Below the pieces are notes generated by a model. The model was not told the DNA's origin, made no database searches, and saw only the letters and a list, made by a program, of their open reading frames with translations. Positions 24,466-36,545 of a stretch of 64,000 nt of DNA are shown in pieces. Positions within the stretch are counted from its first letter, which is position 1. The number at the start of each line of letters is the position of its first letter. Source of the DNA: Chrysomallon squamiferum (Eukaryota; Mollusca; Gastropoda; Neomphalida; Peltospiridae); NCBI GenBank assembly GCA_012295275.1, contig CM022674.1, forward strand, positions 15,912,424 to 15,976,423, written 5' to 3'. A program made the translations under genes and the position numbers.

Positions 24466-24470
24466 CACAG
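24318..24470. repeat. (ACT/AGT/AAT)n compound microsatellite
   Basis: Trinucleotide tract just before the telomere-like satellite. The counterpart in copy 2 is at about 38695-38840. Confidence 0.93.
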
Positions 24471-24734
24471 TCACTGTTTTCTATATTTTTGAGACTCGTG
24501 TGTAAAAATGGGTACATCAGGTAAGGGTGGAACTAATTTAGTTTGAAATAAAAGATGTAAAATATAGATTTCAGATATTTAGTGTTACAATAAAAGAAGA
24601 AAAATGTAGATTTTAGAAACAGAATTATTTTGCTATTTTCTAAAAAAAAAAAAAAAAAAAAAAATTAAAAATTAAATAAATAACAGAAAAAGAAAACAAA
24701 ATGGTGGCAAATGCTGTATTCCTAACCTTAACAC

Positions 24735-26510
24735 TAATCCTTAACCTAGCTCAATTTCTAAATTAATACCCTGGAAATTCGCAGCATGAGTTTTTTCCCT
24801 TACGCTAACTCCAATCGTGACCCCCAAATTATTTTGCACATTATAAGATCACTAATGATAATATTGTATCATCCAAGCTCTAACCCTAACACTAACCCTA
24901 ACCCTAACCCCAACCCTAAACGTAGCTCAACTTCTAAACCTAATCCAACGCAGGTCCGGAACATGAATTCTTACCCTTTCGCTACTTCCACGTGACTCAC
25001 ACATTATGTTGCACATGATCCTAACACTAGTCATACAATTTAAACAACCCTAGGTTTAGCCCTAACCCTAACCCTAACCCTTATCCAAACTCTAACCCTA
25101 ACCTTAACCCTCTCTCAATTTCTAAAGTTAATCCTACGGAATTCCGCCACATTAATTCTTACCCTTACGCTAATTCGAATCGTGACCTCAAATTAGTTTG
25201 CACATTATTAGAAGATTAATGATACAGTTTTAATAATCCTAGCTCTAACCCTAACCCTAAATCTATCCCTAACCTTAACCTTAACCCTAGCTCAATTTCT
25301 AAACCTAAACCTACGGAGGTCCGCAACATTAATTCGTACGATACTTCCAGTCGTATCCCACAAATTATCTTGCACATTGTCATAACACTAATGATAAAGT
25401 TTAAATAAAACTACCTTCAACCCTAATCCTAACCCTAACACTAGCTTAACTACCGAAACTACTGCTACGGAGGTTCGGAATATTAATTCTTACCCTTAAG
25501 CTAATTCCAGTCGTGAACCACACATTATTTTTGACATTATCATTACACAAGTGATAAAATTTGAATAACCCTAACCCTAACCCTACCCTTAACCGTATCT
25601 CAGTTTCAAAGCTCAATCCTACGCATCTTTTATTGTTAGTCTTACGCTACTTCCAGTCGTGACCCAGAATTTATTTTTCACATTATCATAACGTTAATGA
25701 TAAAACTTAAATAACCGTAGAACTAACACTAACACTAACCCTAACCTAACCCTAACCTTAACGCTAGCTCAATTTCTAAAGGAATAGTACGGAGGCTCGC
25801 AACATTATTTCTTACCCTTACGCTACTTCCAAGCGTGACCCCAAATCATTTTGCATTAACACTAAGGATAAAATTTAAATGATCCTAGCTCTAACCCTAA
25901 CCCTAACCCTGACCCTAACGTGACCCCAAATTATTTTGCATATTATCATAACACTAATGATAAAATTTAAATGATCCTAACCCTAACCGTAGCTTAACAT
26001 CCAAACCTAATCCTATGGAGGTTGGGAACATTTATTCTTACGCTTAATCTAACTCAAATCGTTACCCTCAGTTTATTTTGGACATTATCATAACACTAAA
26101 AATTTAAATGACTCCAGCTCTAACTCTAACCCTAACACTAATCCTAGGTGAAGTTGTAAACCTAATCCTACCCACGTCCTCAATATTAATTCTTACTCTA
26201 ACTCTACTTTGAGTGGTGACTCTGATATTACTTTGCACATTATCACAACACTCATAATAAAATTACAATAACCCATCCTCTATCCCTAATCCTAACCCTA
26301 ACATTAAACCTAACCTTAACCCTAACCCTAACTCTATCCTTAGCTCAACTTCTAAACCTAATCCTACCGAGGTCCCCAATTTTAAATTTTACCCTATCCC
26401 TACTTACAGTCGTGACACTCACATTATTTTGCAGTTTATCATAACATTTATAATCAAATTTAAAAATCCTAACTCTAACCCTAACCTAACCCTATATCAC
26501 GGTGCAAACA
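24735..26510. repeat. Satellite with interstitial telomere-like CCCTAA motifs (copy 1)
   Basis: About ten degenerate units of roughly 150-190 bp. Each alternates a short CTAACCCTAACCCTAA-type run with a conserved spacer containing TACGGAGGTCCGCAACATTA, TCTTACCCTTACGCTACTTC and TTATTTTGCACATTATCATA. The CCCTAA runs match the animal telomere repeat (TTAGGG on the other strand), but they are short and variant-rich. This is an interstitial composite satellite, not a chromosome end. Counterpart at 39080-40860. Confidence 0.88.
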
Positions 26511-27285
26511 ATGACGTCCTTTATCAAATCCAGTTTTAACTTTTTGGACAGAACTGACAGATTATTTGTTTAAATTATGATATCATTTCATACGAGTAAA
26601 CAATATATTATGTTCTCTCAACCGCTCCGATCGACAAAGAATTCATAAAGAAATGTAGCCGGTCAAGCATGAATTGTGTATTTCTGTAATTCCTGGAATC
26701 GATGTGGACATAAAACAAGTATGATGGACGGGGAAGTCGAAATTGACAACCAGCAAATAGGAAAAGTATGTGAGGTATTCAGGAGCTGAGCATACTAGTT
26801 TATGTTAGCTGATAGATATAGTCTGCTACACACAACCTGGTTTTGTTCAACCAAATGTAATTCAGAATGGGCGGTAACCAGAATCTATCTTTGTTTATTT
26901 GCTTATAAAATATTGCCCAGCATTTTCTACTTTAGCAAACACCCTGAAAGTTTTTATTTCAACTGAAACTTTGCCAGTTCTAGAACAATCGATCCGCCTT
27001 TGATACGGACAGTAACAGTTAATTAAATACACTGATTAGAAAATCAGTTATATTTTTAATCTTTATTACCAATATTTTATTTCTGCTCTCTAAAGAAGTA
27101 GGCCAGATATATATATCGGAAAAAAAGAAGTTTTAAATGTAACAAAGGAACCTTTATCACGAGAGACAAGAAGAAGATGTTCAAAATATCTGGATGTTTT
27201 TTTTCTTCTAATTTCTACTAAGTCCATACTTGACAACATCATAATAGACGCTTAAGTTTTCGTAAACAGTGATCCCGTGAGTTAA
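26511..27285. other. Unassigned sequence upstream of the PAN exon
   Basis: Lower repeat content, with no supported exon. It might hold upstream intron of the plus-strand PAN/propeller gene. Confidence 0.4.
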
Positions 27286-27520
27286 AACACGACAACAAAT
27301 GCCAATCTAACGGGAATCCTACTTTCTGAAAGGTATTTGGTATCTGTCAACACAGCTAGGAATAAATTGGTGTGTGCAGCGCAGTATGACCTTGAACCCA
27401 GATGCAAAACGTTCAGGTTTGAAAAGTCGTCTGCCAAATGTTTTCTTTTCAGTGAAGTTGTCACTGGAGGCTGCAATGCGCCAGTACTGAGTAGCATTTC
27501 TAGTTACTACATACATCAGG
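27286..27520 (+). CDS. PAN/apple-like domain exon of a propeller gene (copy 1)
   Basis: Open from 27286, ending at a CAGG|GTAAAT donor in phase 1. It encodes YLVSVNTARNKLVCAAQ, then DLEPRCKTFRFEKSSAKCFL and VTGGCNAP. The C...C...C.TF.F....C.L pattern is typical of PAN/apple modules, extracellular protein- or carbohydrate-binding folds. This copy has Tyr where copy 2 has Cys (AAQYDLEP versus AAQCDLEP), removing a likely disulfide residue. The 5' boundary is uncertain: no strong acceptor is seen, and an in-frame stop at 27283 limits it. The final G joins the AC at 28805 to form Asp, so it splices in frame to the next exon. Confidence 0.72.
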
Positions 27521-27809
27521 GTAAATATCTGTCTGTTTGTCTGTCGGTCTATCTGTGTGTCTATATCTCAGTAAATATATATATATATGTATATATATTC
27601 TGTTAATATTTCATGATTAACGTCGATATTACGCAATTTAGCTTGATTATCTCTGAAACAAGGTGATAGTATTAAATGTAGTAGAAGTAGCAGCACTAGT
27701 AGTAGTGATTGTGGTACTTGAAACAGTATTATAGTAGAGTTGCAGTAGCAGTTTTATAGCAATATAAGGAATGAAGTACTATCTGTAATAATAATATTAT
27801 TGCTTGTAG

Positions 27810-27945
27810 CGGTATATTATTATTATTATTATTATTGTTATTATTATTATTATTATTGTTATTATAATTATAATTATTATTACTATTATTATTGTTGTTG
27901 TTGTTGTTGTTATTATTCTTATTATTCTTATTATTATTATTTTAT
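27810..27945. repeat. (TTA/TTG)n microsatellite
   Basis: Interrupted trinucleotide tract in the intron. The counterpart at about 42165-42290 is shorter. Confidence 0.93.
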
Positions 27946-28024
27946 TATGGGTGTTGTTGTTTTTGTCGTTGATGTTGTCGCTGATTTAACCCTCAAGACA
28001 AAAAACGGATTTCTACTAGTAATA

Positions 28025-28311
<287 letters not shown>

Positions 28312-28804
28312 CAGATCAGAGGAAAGTATGTGTATGTGTGTGTGTGTGTGTTAATGTGTGTTTGCATGTGTATGTGTGTTCACACACAGAACTATTGAGA
28401 GCTAGATAGATGCATATATACATACATGTGTATGTGACTATATATCTGTTAAAATATGTATCTATATATCTGTCTATCTGTCTATCTATCTATCTATCAA
28501 TCTATTTATATGTCTATTTATTTATATGTGTGTTTGTGAGTGTGTGTGTGTGTGTCTGTGTGTCTGTGTGTGTAATAGTCTGTGTGTAAATCTTTTGCGA
28601 GATACCTACCTGTCTGTCTCTTAGTAACTTTTTTATTTTAAACATTTTAACACTTTTATGTCTCTGGCCTTCTGTTTTTAATAATATTTGTGTTTAAGAC
28701 CTTATTTAAGAATTTGACTAATTTGAAAAACAATCCTGTATTATATTTCTCATTAATTTCTAGTTTAAAAATATCAGATTTCTATTTTCGTTACTTAATT
28801 TCAG

Positions 28805-28970
28805 ACGTTCCGCAGATTTTTGATACAGCACTGGATAGCAAAAACCGTAGACTCTATTATTCCGGTGGCAACAATATAGAGTTCATTGACCTTCAAAGTG
28901 GCAAACAGAGGAAAGTTCTAACTGAAAATGGAGCCAATTTGAGACGTTTGTACGTTGACCCAGAAAAGAT
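28805..28970 (+). CDS. LDL-receptor class B (YWTD-type) propeller exon (copy 1)
   Basis: A 166-bp exon with an AATTTCAG acceptor and GTAGTT donor (phase 1 in, phase 2 out). It encodes FDTALDSKNRRLYYSGGNNI, EFIDLQSGKQRKVL and LRRLYVDPEK. The ALD...RRLYYS..N.IE..DL.G..R..L pattern followed by DPEK is the LY repeat of six-bladed YWTD beta-propellers, the extracellular ligand-handling part of LDL-receptor-family proteins. YYS replaces YWT, as in some divergent blades. Its final AT plus the next exon's G gives Met, so the frame continues. The copy 2 exon is identical in translation. Confidence 0.82.
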
Positions 28971-29464
28971 GTAGTTGAAACAGTAGTAGTAGCCGTAGTA
29001 GTAGTAGTAGTAGTAGTAGTAATAGCAGTAGCAGTAGCCGAAACAGCAGTAGTAAAAGTAGTGGTAGTAAGTATACTAGTTATAGCTGTGGTGGTTTCAG
29101 AATTAGTAACTGTAATAGTAATAGCAGTTGTAGTAGAAACAGTAGTATTTGGTTAATTCGCTGTAGTTATAGTAGTAATAACGGTGTTATGTAATGAGTA
29201 GTAGCGATTGTTGTTGCTGCTGCTGTTGTTGTTCTTATTATTGTTGTTGTTGGTTGTGGTGTTCTTCTTCTTCATTTTGTCACCGGTAGTCTCCCTTTCT
29301 TAGTTTTCATTCCTGGAAATTTCTGATCCTAATATGACACTTTATCTGTGTTTGAATTAAGTCTCTGTCTAGCACTAAAGCGAATGCTGATATAAAAATG
29401 AATTACAATTATTAGTTCAATGTCTTTGTCATATTTATTTTTATTATTTGTTTTCTCTCCCTAG

Positions 29465-29601
29465 GCTCATCTTTGCTGCTATTCCCACTGAAGGAATTAT
29501 ACGTAGTGACTATGATAAGAAAACAACACAATTTCTGGCTTTCCAGAGATCTATCATATCTCCTTTGATGCGAAATGCACCCACTTTCCTAGTCTTTTGG
29601 T
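29465..29601 (+). CDS. YWTD-type propeller exon 3 (copy 1)
   Basis: Follows a CTCCCTAG acceptor. It encodes LIFAAIPTEGIIRSDYDKKT, which completes the LY pattern (DPEK-LIF...IIRSDYD), then TQFLAFQRSIISPLMRN. The 3' end is inferred at a weak GGT|GTTTAC donor because that is the only nearby GT giving the phase (one base) needed by the next exon; the frame itself stays open to 29678. In copy 2 the acceptor context differs (TGTGATAG) but the coding sequence is unchanged. Confidence 0.68.
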
Positions 29602-29719
29602 GTTTACAATTCATTCAAATTGACGAGCCAACAACAGCCCATCTATCTATCTTTCTAACTACCTACCTAAATACCTAAATACACTTAAAAAGTATTAATC
29701 GTAAATACTAAAAGATAAG

Positions 29720-29902
29720 GATGAAACAAGTTTGTGAGATAGAGAGAGAGATAGAAAGAGAAAGTAATGAAAGAAAGAGAGAATTAACGAGTATGACCAG
29801 AACAGAGAGACGGAGACCATAACAAATAAAAAAAAAATTAAAAAAAATTAAAAATAGCAGACATAATTAATCCTGTTAAATGTCGGTGTATCTTGAATAT
29901 GC

Positions 29903-29933
<31 letters not shown>

Positions 29934-30010
29934 TTTGTTTGTTTGTTTGTTTGTTTGTTTGTTTGTTTATTTATATATTTTTATTTTACTTATTTATTTA
30001 TTTTGTAATT
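29720..30010. repeat. (GA), (TTTA) and (TTTG) repeats
   Basis: Purine-rich GAGA/GAAA sequence followed by TTTA and TTTG tetranucleotide runs, in the intron. Copy 2 has fewer units. Confidence 0.85.
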
Positions 30011-30021
30011 ATTATCATCAG

Positions 30022-30184
30022 ATCACAGACTAATTTGGATAAATAAGAATCAGTTGCTGTTGATATGGGAAAATGTGTGGGGTGAAGATCGCGTTCAAAT
30101 CCCAGTCAATCCGAAAACATTTCTGGGGGATATAACTTTTATCCCATGGAATGGAATCATGTTCACAACCAGCAGTATGAAAAG
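30022..30184 (+). CDS. Propeller-type exon 4 (copy 1)
   Basis: A 163-bp exon between an ATCATCAG acceptor and an AAAG|GTGATT donor (phase 1 in, phase 2 out). It encodes HRLIWINKNQLLLIWENVWG, then EDRVQIPVNPKTFL and WNGIMFTTSSMK. The alternating hydrophobic strands with RLIWIN fit one more propeller blade, but there is no strict YWTD motif. The AG left at the end can join either terminal exon at 30941 or 32055 as an Arg codon. Copy 2 has LICIN in place of LIWIN. Confidence 0.66.
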
Positions 30185-30225
30185 GTGATTTGATTTGACT
30201 TTTGTTTAGTGACATTAGATCAAAA

Positions 30226-30610
30226 TTAACAAGATATACATACTAGCCACCTCTAAACTTACTATACTATTACTATAATTACAACCACTAAAACATTAAC
30301 TAGATGTACATACTAGCTTTCTCTAAACCTACTATACTATTACTAAAAAATTAACAAGATATACATGCCAGCTATCTCTAAACCTGTTATACTATTATAC
30401 AATTACTACTACTAAAACATTAACTAGATGTACATACTAGCTTTCTCTAAACCTACTATACTATTACTACAATTACTATTACTAAAAAATTAACAAGATA
30501 TACATGCCAGCTATCTCTAAACCTGTTATACTATTATACAATTACTATTACTAAAAAATTAACAAGATGTACATACTAGCTTCCTCTAAACCTACTAGAT
30601 CCCACACGAT
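30226..30610. repeat. Minisatellite, ~60/120-bp units (copy 1)
   Basis: Repeats of a unit with AACAAGATATACATGCCAGC, CTATCTCTAAACCT and ACTATTACTAC. Two alternating variants make a higher-order unit of ~120 bp. The copy 2 array (44664-44915) is about 130 bp shorter, one higher-order unit fewer. Confidence 0.88.
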
Positions 30611-30940
30611 ATACACTTACAAATATATATTAATACAATAAAAGAACAGTACGAACAACAAAAGCAACAACATGACTCAATAAAAATAAACAGAACAACC
30701 ATATAAACACACACACTGCATAATTTAATGATGATAGTTTTAGCTGAGCCAAGAAATTTGCCTTATTTTGAGTAGAAAACAGAACCATGGATACATCCTG
30801 AAAGATGAATGAAAGGTATGTAAATATAGAAGATTATTTACATTTCACAAATATTCTCTACATTTATAGCAAACGTAGCTATACTAGCAACAGCCAGTGA
30901 AATAATTATAAGTAAGTAAACATTTTCTTTCTTCTTGTAG

Positions 30941-31031
30941 ATTTCTTTCTTTCTACGGATGGGTCACCTCCATGGGTGTCCATGGGCAAAACCGTCTTCC
31001 CGTGTGTAGTGGTCCAACAAGCACGGCATGA
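30941..31031 (+). CDS. Terminal exon, version 1 (copy 1)
   Basis: A TTTCTTCTTGTAG acceptor is followed by one base plus 29 codons and TGA at 31029-31031. It encodes LSFYGWVTSMGVHGQN and RLPVCSGPTSTA. It is homologous to the exon at 32055-32175, sharing VHG and LPVCSGP, and sits in a duplicated segment ~1.1 kb upstream of it. Both start in the same phase, so exon 4 could splice to either. It could be an alternative C-terminus or a decaying duplicate; it ends 10 codons earlier than version 2. Confidence 0.6.
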
Positions 31032-31828
31032 CAGTTGACATGATGCGAAAAGCAGCTCAAACAAAAAACTGATAAAAAACACCCGATGAATATAAAGCTG
31101 ATAATAATTATTAAAACATTATTTACGAAACATCATAAACGTGGTGATCAGTAAATATGATCATTGAAATTTAGATCAATTTATTACAATAATCGGACAT
31201 CTCGGTTCTTGGTTTTGTTTCGGTTTCAATAGCAAAACATATCTTTGCGGTAGACATACCTAAAATAACATGAATTACTTCTATAATAAAAAAATTATTA
31301 TTGATGACAATAGTTAAAAAATAAATTTAAATAAGATTTAAATCATTGATGATTTCGTGCTTACAAATTAGAATTTATACTAACCATATACTCGGTGTTT
31401 TATAATGTTTATTTTATATCGATCGGAGTTGAAAATAAAAATTAATATTCGGCTAACTTCGTTTTGACGTTCGGATGTATGACGTCATCAATGCTTTGTT
31501 TACATAGATACAGTTTGCGATATTGAAGATTAGCGCATTCGAGTTAGTTCTGACTCTACTTTCCTTCCTTTTTACTTTGTATATTGAATTGCATCTGCAA
31601 GTGATGAAGGTTACATTTGTGTAGGTTTAAGTTTTATATTATTAACATATTTAAGTCCAAACTGGACATATTTTATTCACACTGAGGTTATGCTGGAATA
31701 GTTTTAGATGAAATAATCAACGATAACTGAAAACTGCGAGTATGCATTACTTTCTAACCTCTAATGCTCTGATTCCTGTTTCTTATATTGTTAATATACC
31801 CTTGTCAAAATATGTTTATTTTTACACA

Positions 31829-31909
31829 TTGGAGGTTGACCCATTCGACGACAGAGACATTCAACCAATGGAGGTTGACCCATTCGGGGAACCCATGGAT
31901 ACAACCTGA
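31829..31909 (+). other. Short acidic coding-like stretch with MEVDPF repeat
   Basis: An 81-bp open stretch to a TGA reads EVDPFDDRDIQPMEVDPFG and ends EPMDTT. A shorter paralogous end (EPMDTS, then TGA) lies at about 30780-30800 in the duplicated segment upstream. No splice acceptor is clear. The same stretch is open in copy 2 (46145-46225). It is possibly the end of another terminal exon; function is not recognised. Confidence 0.3.
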
Positions 31910-32054
31910 GTATAAGGTATCATAATAAAATATGTTGAAACATTATTATTTTTCGCAAATATTCTCCACTTTCATATTAGACACAGCTATACTGCAAATG
32001 AAGTAAAGATAACATTATATAATAAATAAACATTTTTCTTTTCTTCTTGTACAG

Positions 32055-32175
32055 GTGGATTTCTTTGGTTCTCCCGATCGTTCACGTCCAATGCAAGGAC
32101 ACCGACGTCCATGGGCTCCACCCTCTTCCCGTGTGTAGCGGACCACGTGAAAAGCACGACCTGGAGCTGACTTGA
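32055..32175 (+). CDS. Terminal exon, version 2 (copy 1)
   Basis: An excellent TTCTTCTTGTACAG acceptor is followed by one base, 39 codons and TGA at 32173-32175. It encodes WISLVLPIVHVQCKDTDVHG, LHPLPVCSGP and REKHDLELT. The phase fits the donor of exon 4. It is identical in copy 2. As the longer and better-spliced of the two terminal exons, this is the likelier constitutive C-terminus. No transmembrane segment is evident, so the encoded protein would end extracellularly or be secreted. Confidence 0.65.
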
Positions 32176-32699
32176 AGCGAAAAGCAACTCAAAGCATGAA
32201 CTGGCAAAAACAACTGATGAATACAAAAGTTGACAAAACGTTTCAAACACGAAACATCATAAACATGTAAATCATGCCAGTCATTTATATCTTGATCAGT
32301 GGTGGTGATTAAAGAAGTTTTTTCCTCTCAATGTTGCATTTATGAACATATATTACATAACAGTAACAAAAATTCAGAAATGTTTTAGAATACATAGATA
32401 TATATTCAACCCATGTAAATTAAAAGGTGGTGTTGTTTTCTCTTTCATGCAATAAGGTTTAGCTCAGATTTTGTTTTTAAAATCTATATTATTACATAAT
32501 TAAGTATAGTTTATAAATTTTAACTTGTACTTTTTATTTATTATTTAGTGTTCAAACTCATTTCAGAAATGATATGAGATTTTATTCATACTGAGAAGAC
32601 AGAAATCTCGTGTGGTTAGCCGCTTCGTATATCTTAGCAATCTATATATAGGGTATTGCTACTTTTTCTAATTTCGAATACAGTGATATTGCTTTGAAA

Positions 32700-34620
32700 G
32701 TCCTTTCTATATACAGATAGACAGACAGACCAACAGAGTAGAGACAGAAGTGAATGTCCTTAAGAATCATTTATGGCATATAAATATTTCACTCTGGCTT
32801 TCTTACTCTCTCTGTCAATCTCCAGATTACTCTAATTAGATGGATTATTTTATTTTACCAGATGTTTAAGTGTAATTAAGTATTATGGGTTGTGTGTTTA
32901 AGGCGTTGTTTACAGAAACTATTATAAACACTTCTTATCTTATCATATTTACCTTCTAATCAGCAGATGAAGACTATGCTTTCAGTGTAGATAAACACAG
33001 ACAATGCCAGAAATCACTAGTCTCTCATTAACAATTTATTGGTACTTCTAGTCATGCCTCCCTCCTAACACCACATATTCCTCATCACACAGTTTATATA
33101 TTACGCCAAATTCCATTGATATATCACTCAATCCGTGGACCTGCAATGAGGACCTTCTTTGTTAACAATGTGATAATGTCTGAAAAATAATTGCTTATAT
33201 AATTGAAAACCTTTCAGTCCATCATTCCCTCTTTTTATCCTTTTATTATTTTCCCAATTCTTCTTTGCACAAAAACTTTCATCCATCCGTCCATCTAACA
33301 TTCCATCCATCCTTACTTACCTACGTGTTTCTATCTATCTATCGGTCTATCTATATATTTGTTTTATTTCATCATCAGTTTCTCTGGCTATTTGTCTGTC
33401 TATCTGTCTCTGTACTGGTCAACCTGTGGTTTAGCTTAATCTGCACCTGCTCACCTCTTTCTAACATAGAAACAGACTTTAATGAAGAAATCATATGATT
33501 GTTTTACTCATATACATGTGATCATTACCTGTCTAGCTAACCATTTATTCATCACTATCCTCTGTCTGTCTGTCTGTCTATATCTATATTTATTTATATA
33601 ATTATCTCTCATTCTCTGAAAAATCATTCACACATGGCATACTTCTCTGTTTCATAGTGAGGTCAATACCTGTTCTCTCTCTGTAACAACAATCACATAT
33701 AATCACACCTACATGTCAGTCTCTCTCAGTCTAGCTATCTAACTGCAATCTAACACCCATATAAACACACTCTTATTCATACATTCAGTTACATACCAAT
33801 CCTCTAACATAAATACAAATACTCATGATTATGAAGCTATGGATCTATGTATCTATATATATAATGTTTACTGTGTATGTGTTTGTGTATGTCCATCCAT
33901 CCATCTATATCTACCCTCTCTAATACACACACATATATATATACATTAATCTATTCACTAATGTATTTTTTAATTTATATTTGATCTCTATCAATCATCT
34001 GACTCTCTCAAAAATCCACAAAAAGCACACTATCTTTGACACACATTTTTATACACAGCTGTATATATATATATATGTACCTAATTATTGTCTACCTAAC
34101 ATATCAAACTATCTCTGAAGCGATGTCTAACTATCTCTATATCAATCTATCTCACCTTCTCAGTTATACATAGCCACAGTCTATCTCACACAGAGACAGA
34201 CGCACGTACGTGTATACCGTCTCTATTTACATCCTTTTTAAGAATTTAAATACACTCTTTCTATCTAGTTATCTATCTATAATTATATTTATTTATGTAT
34301 CTATTTATGCCATATACATAAGCAACAGAGTCAGTCGTTCTTACAGATGTGCAGGTATATATATATATATGCCTCCTAGCATCTATCTATCTTTCTAGTA
34401 ATCTATCTACCTTTCTTCTAACTATCAATTTACCTGTCTGTTATCATCTACCATCTATCCACCCTTTTACACACACACACACACGCACACGTAGTTACTT
34501 ATCCTTTTATATGCATATACATACTAATCATCTTCTACACATACAAATACATTTTCATTCCTATGCACGTGTGGGTGTATGTATAAATGTATGTATGTAT
34601 GTGTGTATATCATCCAACCA
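32700..34620. repeat. Low-complexity tract rich in TCTA/TCTG/CA repeats
   Basis: Interrupted tetranucleotide repeats (TCTA, TCTG, TCCA) and CA/TA runs with no gene. Copy 2 equivalent at about 47030-48960, where the CA run near 48800 and a segment near 48510 differ. Confidence 0.8.
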
Positions 34621-35773
34621 GCGACACTGAAAACTATTTAGTTCATTTTAATTTATTTTATTTCAAGAATTTTATTTTATTTGTTTTTCTTTTTTCTTTG
34701 CTGACGATGTCGTAATAAAAGTGAAAAAAAAAGAAAAAAAAGTACGAAATGGGTACGAGATGATATATTTCGTAAACGTCAGAAAAAAATAAAAATAAAA
34801 AAGAAATGTTACCACATTTTCAGCAATTGCTTCACAGTATTAGCAATCTATGTATAAGCGGCTTCTCCAAATTACTTTTAATGATCTATGTAGAATTATT
34901 GCACTATAAAGGTCTACATGTTTAAAAGTGTGTAAATATTGATCGACGTTCGATGCTGCTATCTTGGATTTCGATCGGAAGTTTCGGTGAGGTCACGGAA
35001 GTTATTAAACTTCCAAATACAATTATTTTACGTCTGTTTTCTGAACTTTTTATGATTTACACTGATAAAGATGGCTGTTCAAAACCGTGATCTCATGCGC
35101 CTTTCCGAACTACTTTTTCAACTAAAATAAAATAAATAAATAAATAAAATTAAATGAAAAACATTAAATGAAATAGCAATTTTACAATAATTCATCAAAT
35201 AATAATATCACGATAAATAAACCAAAAATACAGGAAACTGGTTAGTTAAAAGAAAAAGAAAATGCAGGGAATGTTAATAAGCTGGTTCTGTCTGCTACAA
35301 AACACTATACAGAATTGTTTATTTTCATCTAAAAGCAGCAAATCTAATTTACCGTCACCTCGCCTATGCGAGGAGTAATCTATTTCAGAAGTTCGTGGTC
35401 TAAGAGAAACAACTCTATTTAACACACACGTTGGTAAATATACAAATAAGACTGAGTGTTGAGTAAAATTCAAAAAATAAAATAAAATAAAATAATAATT
35501 CAAGTCGCCTAAATATTGATAATTCACTGAATTTACTAAATTCATTAAAATTATTTTATTTAAAACTAGTAGTAAATTCTGGTAATTCTGGCCTCAGGGC
35601 AATTCTAGCCTCCGAGGTATATTATGACTTGCAGCCGCTATACTGCATTTTGAGGTTTCAAAAGTGAGTTTTATTTTTAGTCCTAAAGACATAAGGTTAG
35701 TTATAAATTATAATCGGTCTTTAAGTTCAGCAGAAGAAACTTGATTAATATGTGATAATTAAGCAAAAGAAAT
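34621..35773. other. No recognisable gene
   Basis: AT-rich sequence. A minus-strand open frame at 35246-35545 is preserved in copy 2 but has no domain, so it is not called. Confidence 0.4.
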
Positions 35774-36237
35774 ATGCTTTTATTTTACAACACTTGGGGC
35801 AATAAAATCAAAAGGATGAGGTATGCCGAGGCATTGACAGAAGAAGAAAGTGTCAAGAGGTATGAAGAAGATTTGGCAGAGAACAAGAAGAAGAATGAGG
35901 AAGAAAAGGCAAAGAAAGCAAATATTTTAGAGGCAAAATTACAAAAAAAAATAGAAGATACCAAAGTCAAAACGGCAGTTCAATTTGAAAGCTACAGCAC
36001 AACCGGTGGCTGCAGCCAAAGAAAACATTGATGGTGATGAGCCTGAACTAGAAGACAGAGATGTAGTAGATACAAAGAAAAATGTGAACTCTGTGGCAGA
36101 GTTGATGATGGAATGAATTCTGACGAGTTCATAGGATGTGACGGGTATTGTCTTGATTCTTGCGCAAATCTCGAAATCCCACCTGGTGCAGACTTAAAAG
36201 GAATTGTAGTCTTGTATGATATTTGTCAAGGAGTTTA
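35774..36237 (+). pseudogene. Transposase-like C-terminal fragment with PHD-like finger (copy 1)
   Basis: A lysine/glutamate-rich coiled segment (EALTEEESVKRYEEDLAENK) is followed, in a second frame, by AAAKENIDGDEPELED and a Cys-rich part (CELCGRVDDG, FIGCDG, YCLDSCA) resembling a degenerate PHD zinc finger. This arrangement is seen at the C-terminus of some animal pogo/jerky-like DDE transposases; the family call is tentative. The first frame ends at 36031, where the other frame takes over, so there is a shared frameshift near 35980. This copy also lacks one A near 36076 and has a 12-bp in-frame deletion that removes WLNW from the finger. Confidence 0.5.
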
Positions 36238-36426
36238 GTTTACTGAAGATTTGAATTTGACTTGTATTATTATTGGGACTAATTATTAGTATTAGTAAAC
36301 AACTTTTTTTTTTTATTGGCTGTCTGTATGTCTGTTCATGGATTTATCTCTATATATATCTGTCTTTCTCACTCTCAATCTGTCTGTCTGTCTATATGTC
36401 TATCCACCTACCTATCTACCTCTCAG

Positions 36427-36545
36427 ATTACAGTGATAAGTGCAGGTGTCGCTGTAATTAAAACTTCAGTAAAAGAAATGATAAACACTGCAGAAAACAT
36501 TGATAATAAAGCAGCGACGATATTTTATCTCACTGGGAGATTCTG
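36427..36545 (+). CDS. Candidate exon of unknown function (copy 1)
   Basis: A TACCTCTCAG acceptor precedes an open stretch encoding VISAGVAVIKTSVKEMINTA, ENIDNKAATIFYLTG. Composition is protein-like and the stretch is conserved in copy 2 (50774 on), but the copies diverge by small indels just after the TGGGAGA motif. No donor is obvious. The family is not recognised. Confidence 0.35.

Noticed and set aside
24786-24995. Asn-Pro-rich frame in the satellite
   Set aside because: Direct translation of CCCTAA-type repeats.
24735-26510. A true chromosome end or head-to-head telomere fusion
   Set aside because: The CCCTAA runs are short, all in one orientation and interrupted by a conserved spacer, with normal sequence on both sides.
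35246-35545. 99-codon minus-strand frame preserved in both locus copies (also 49582-49881)
   Set aside because: The two copies are probably alleles, so preservation is not evidence of selection; no domain or splice context.
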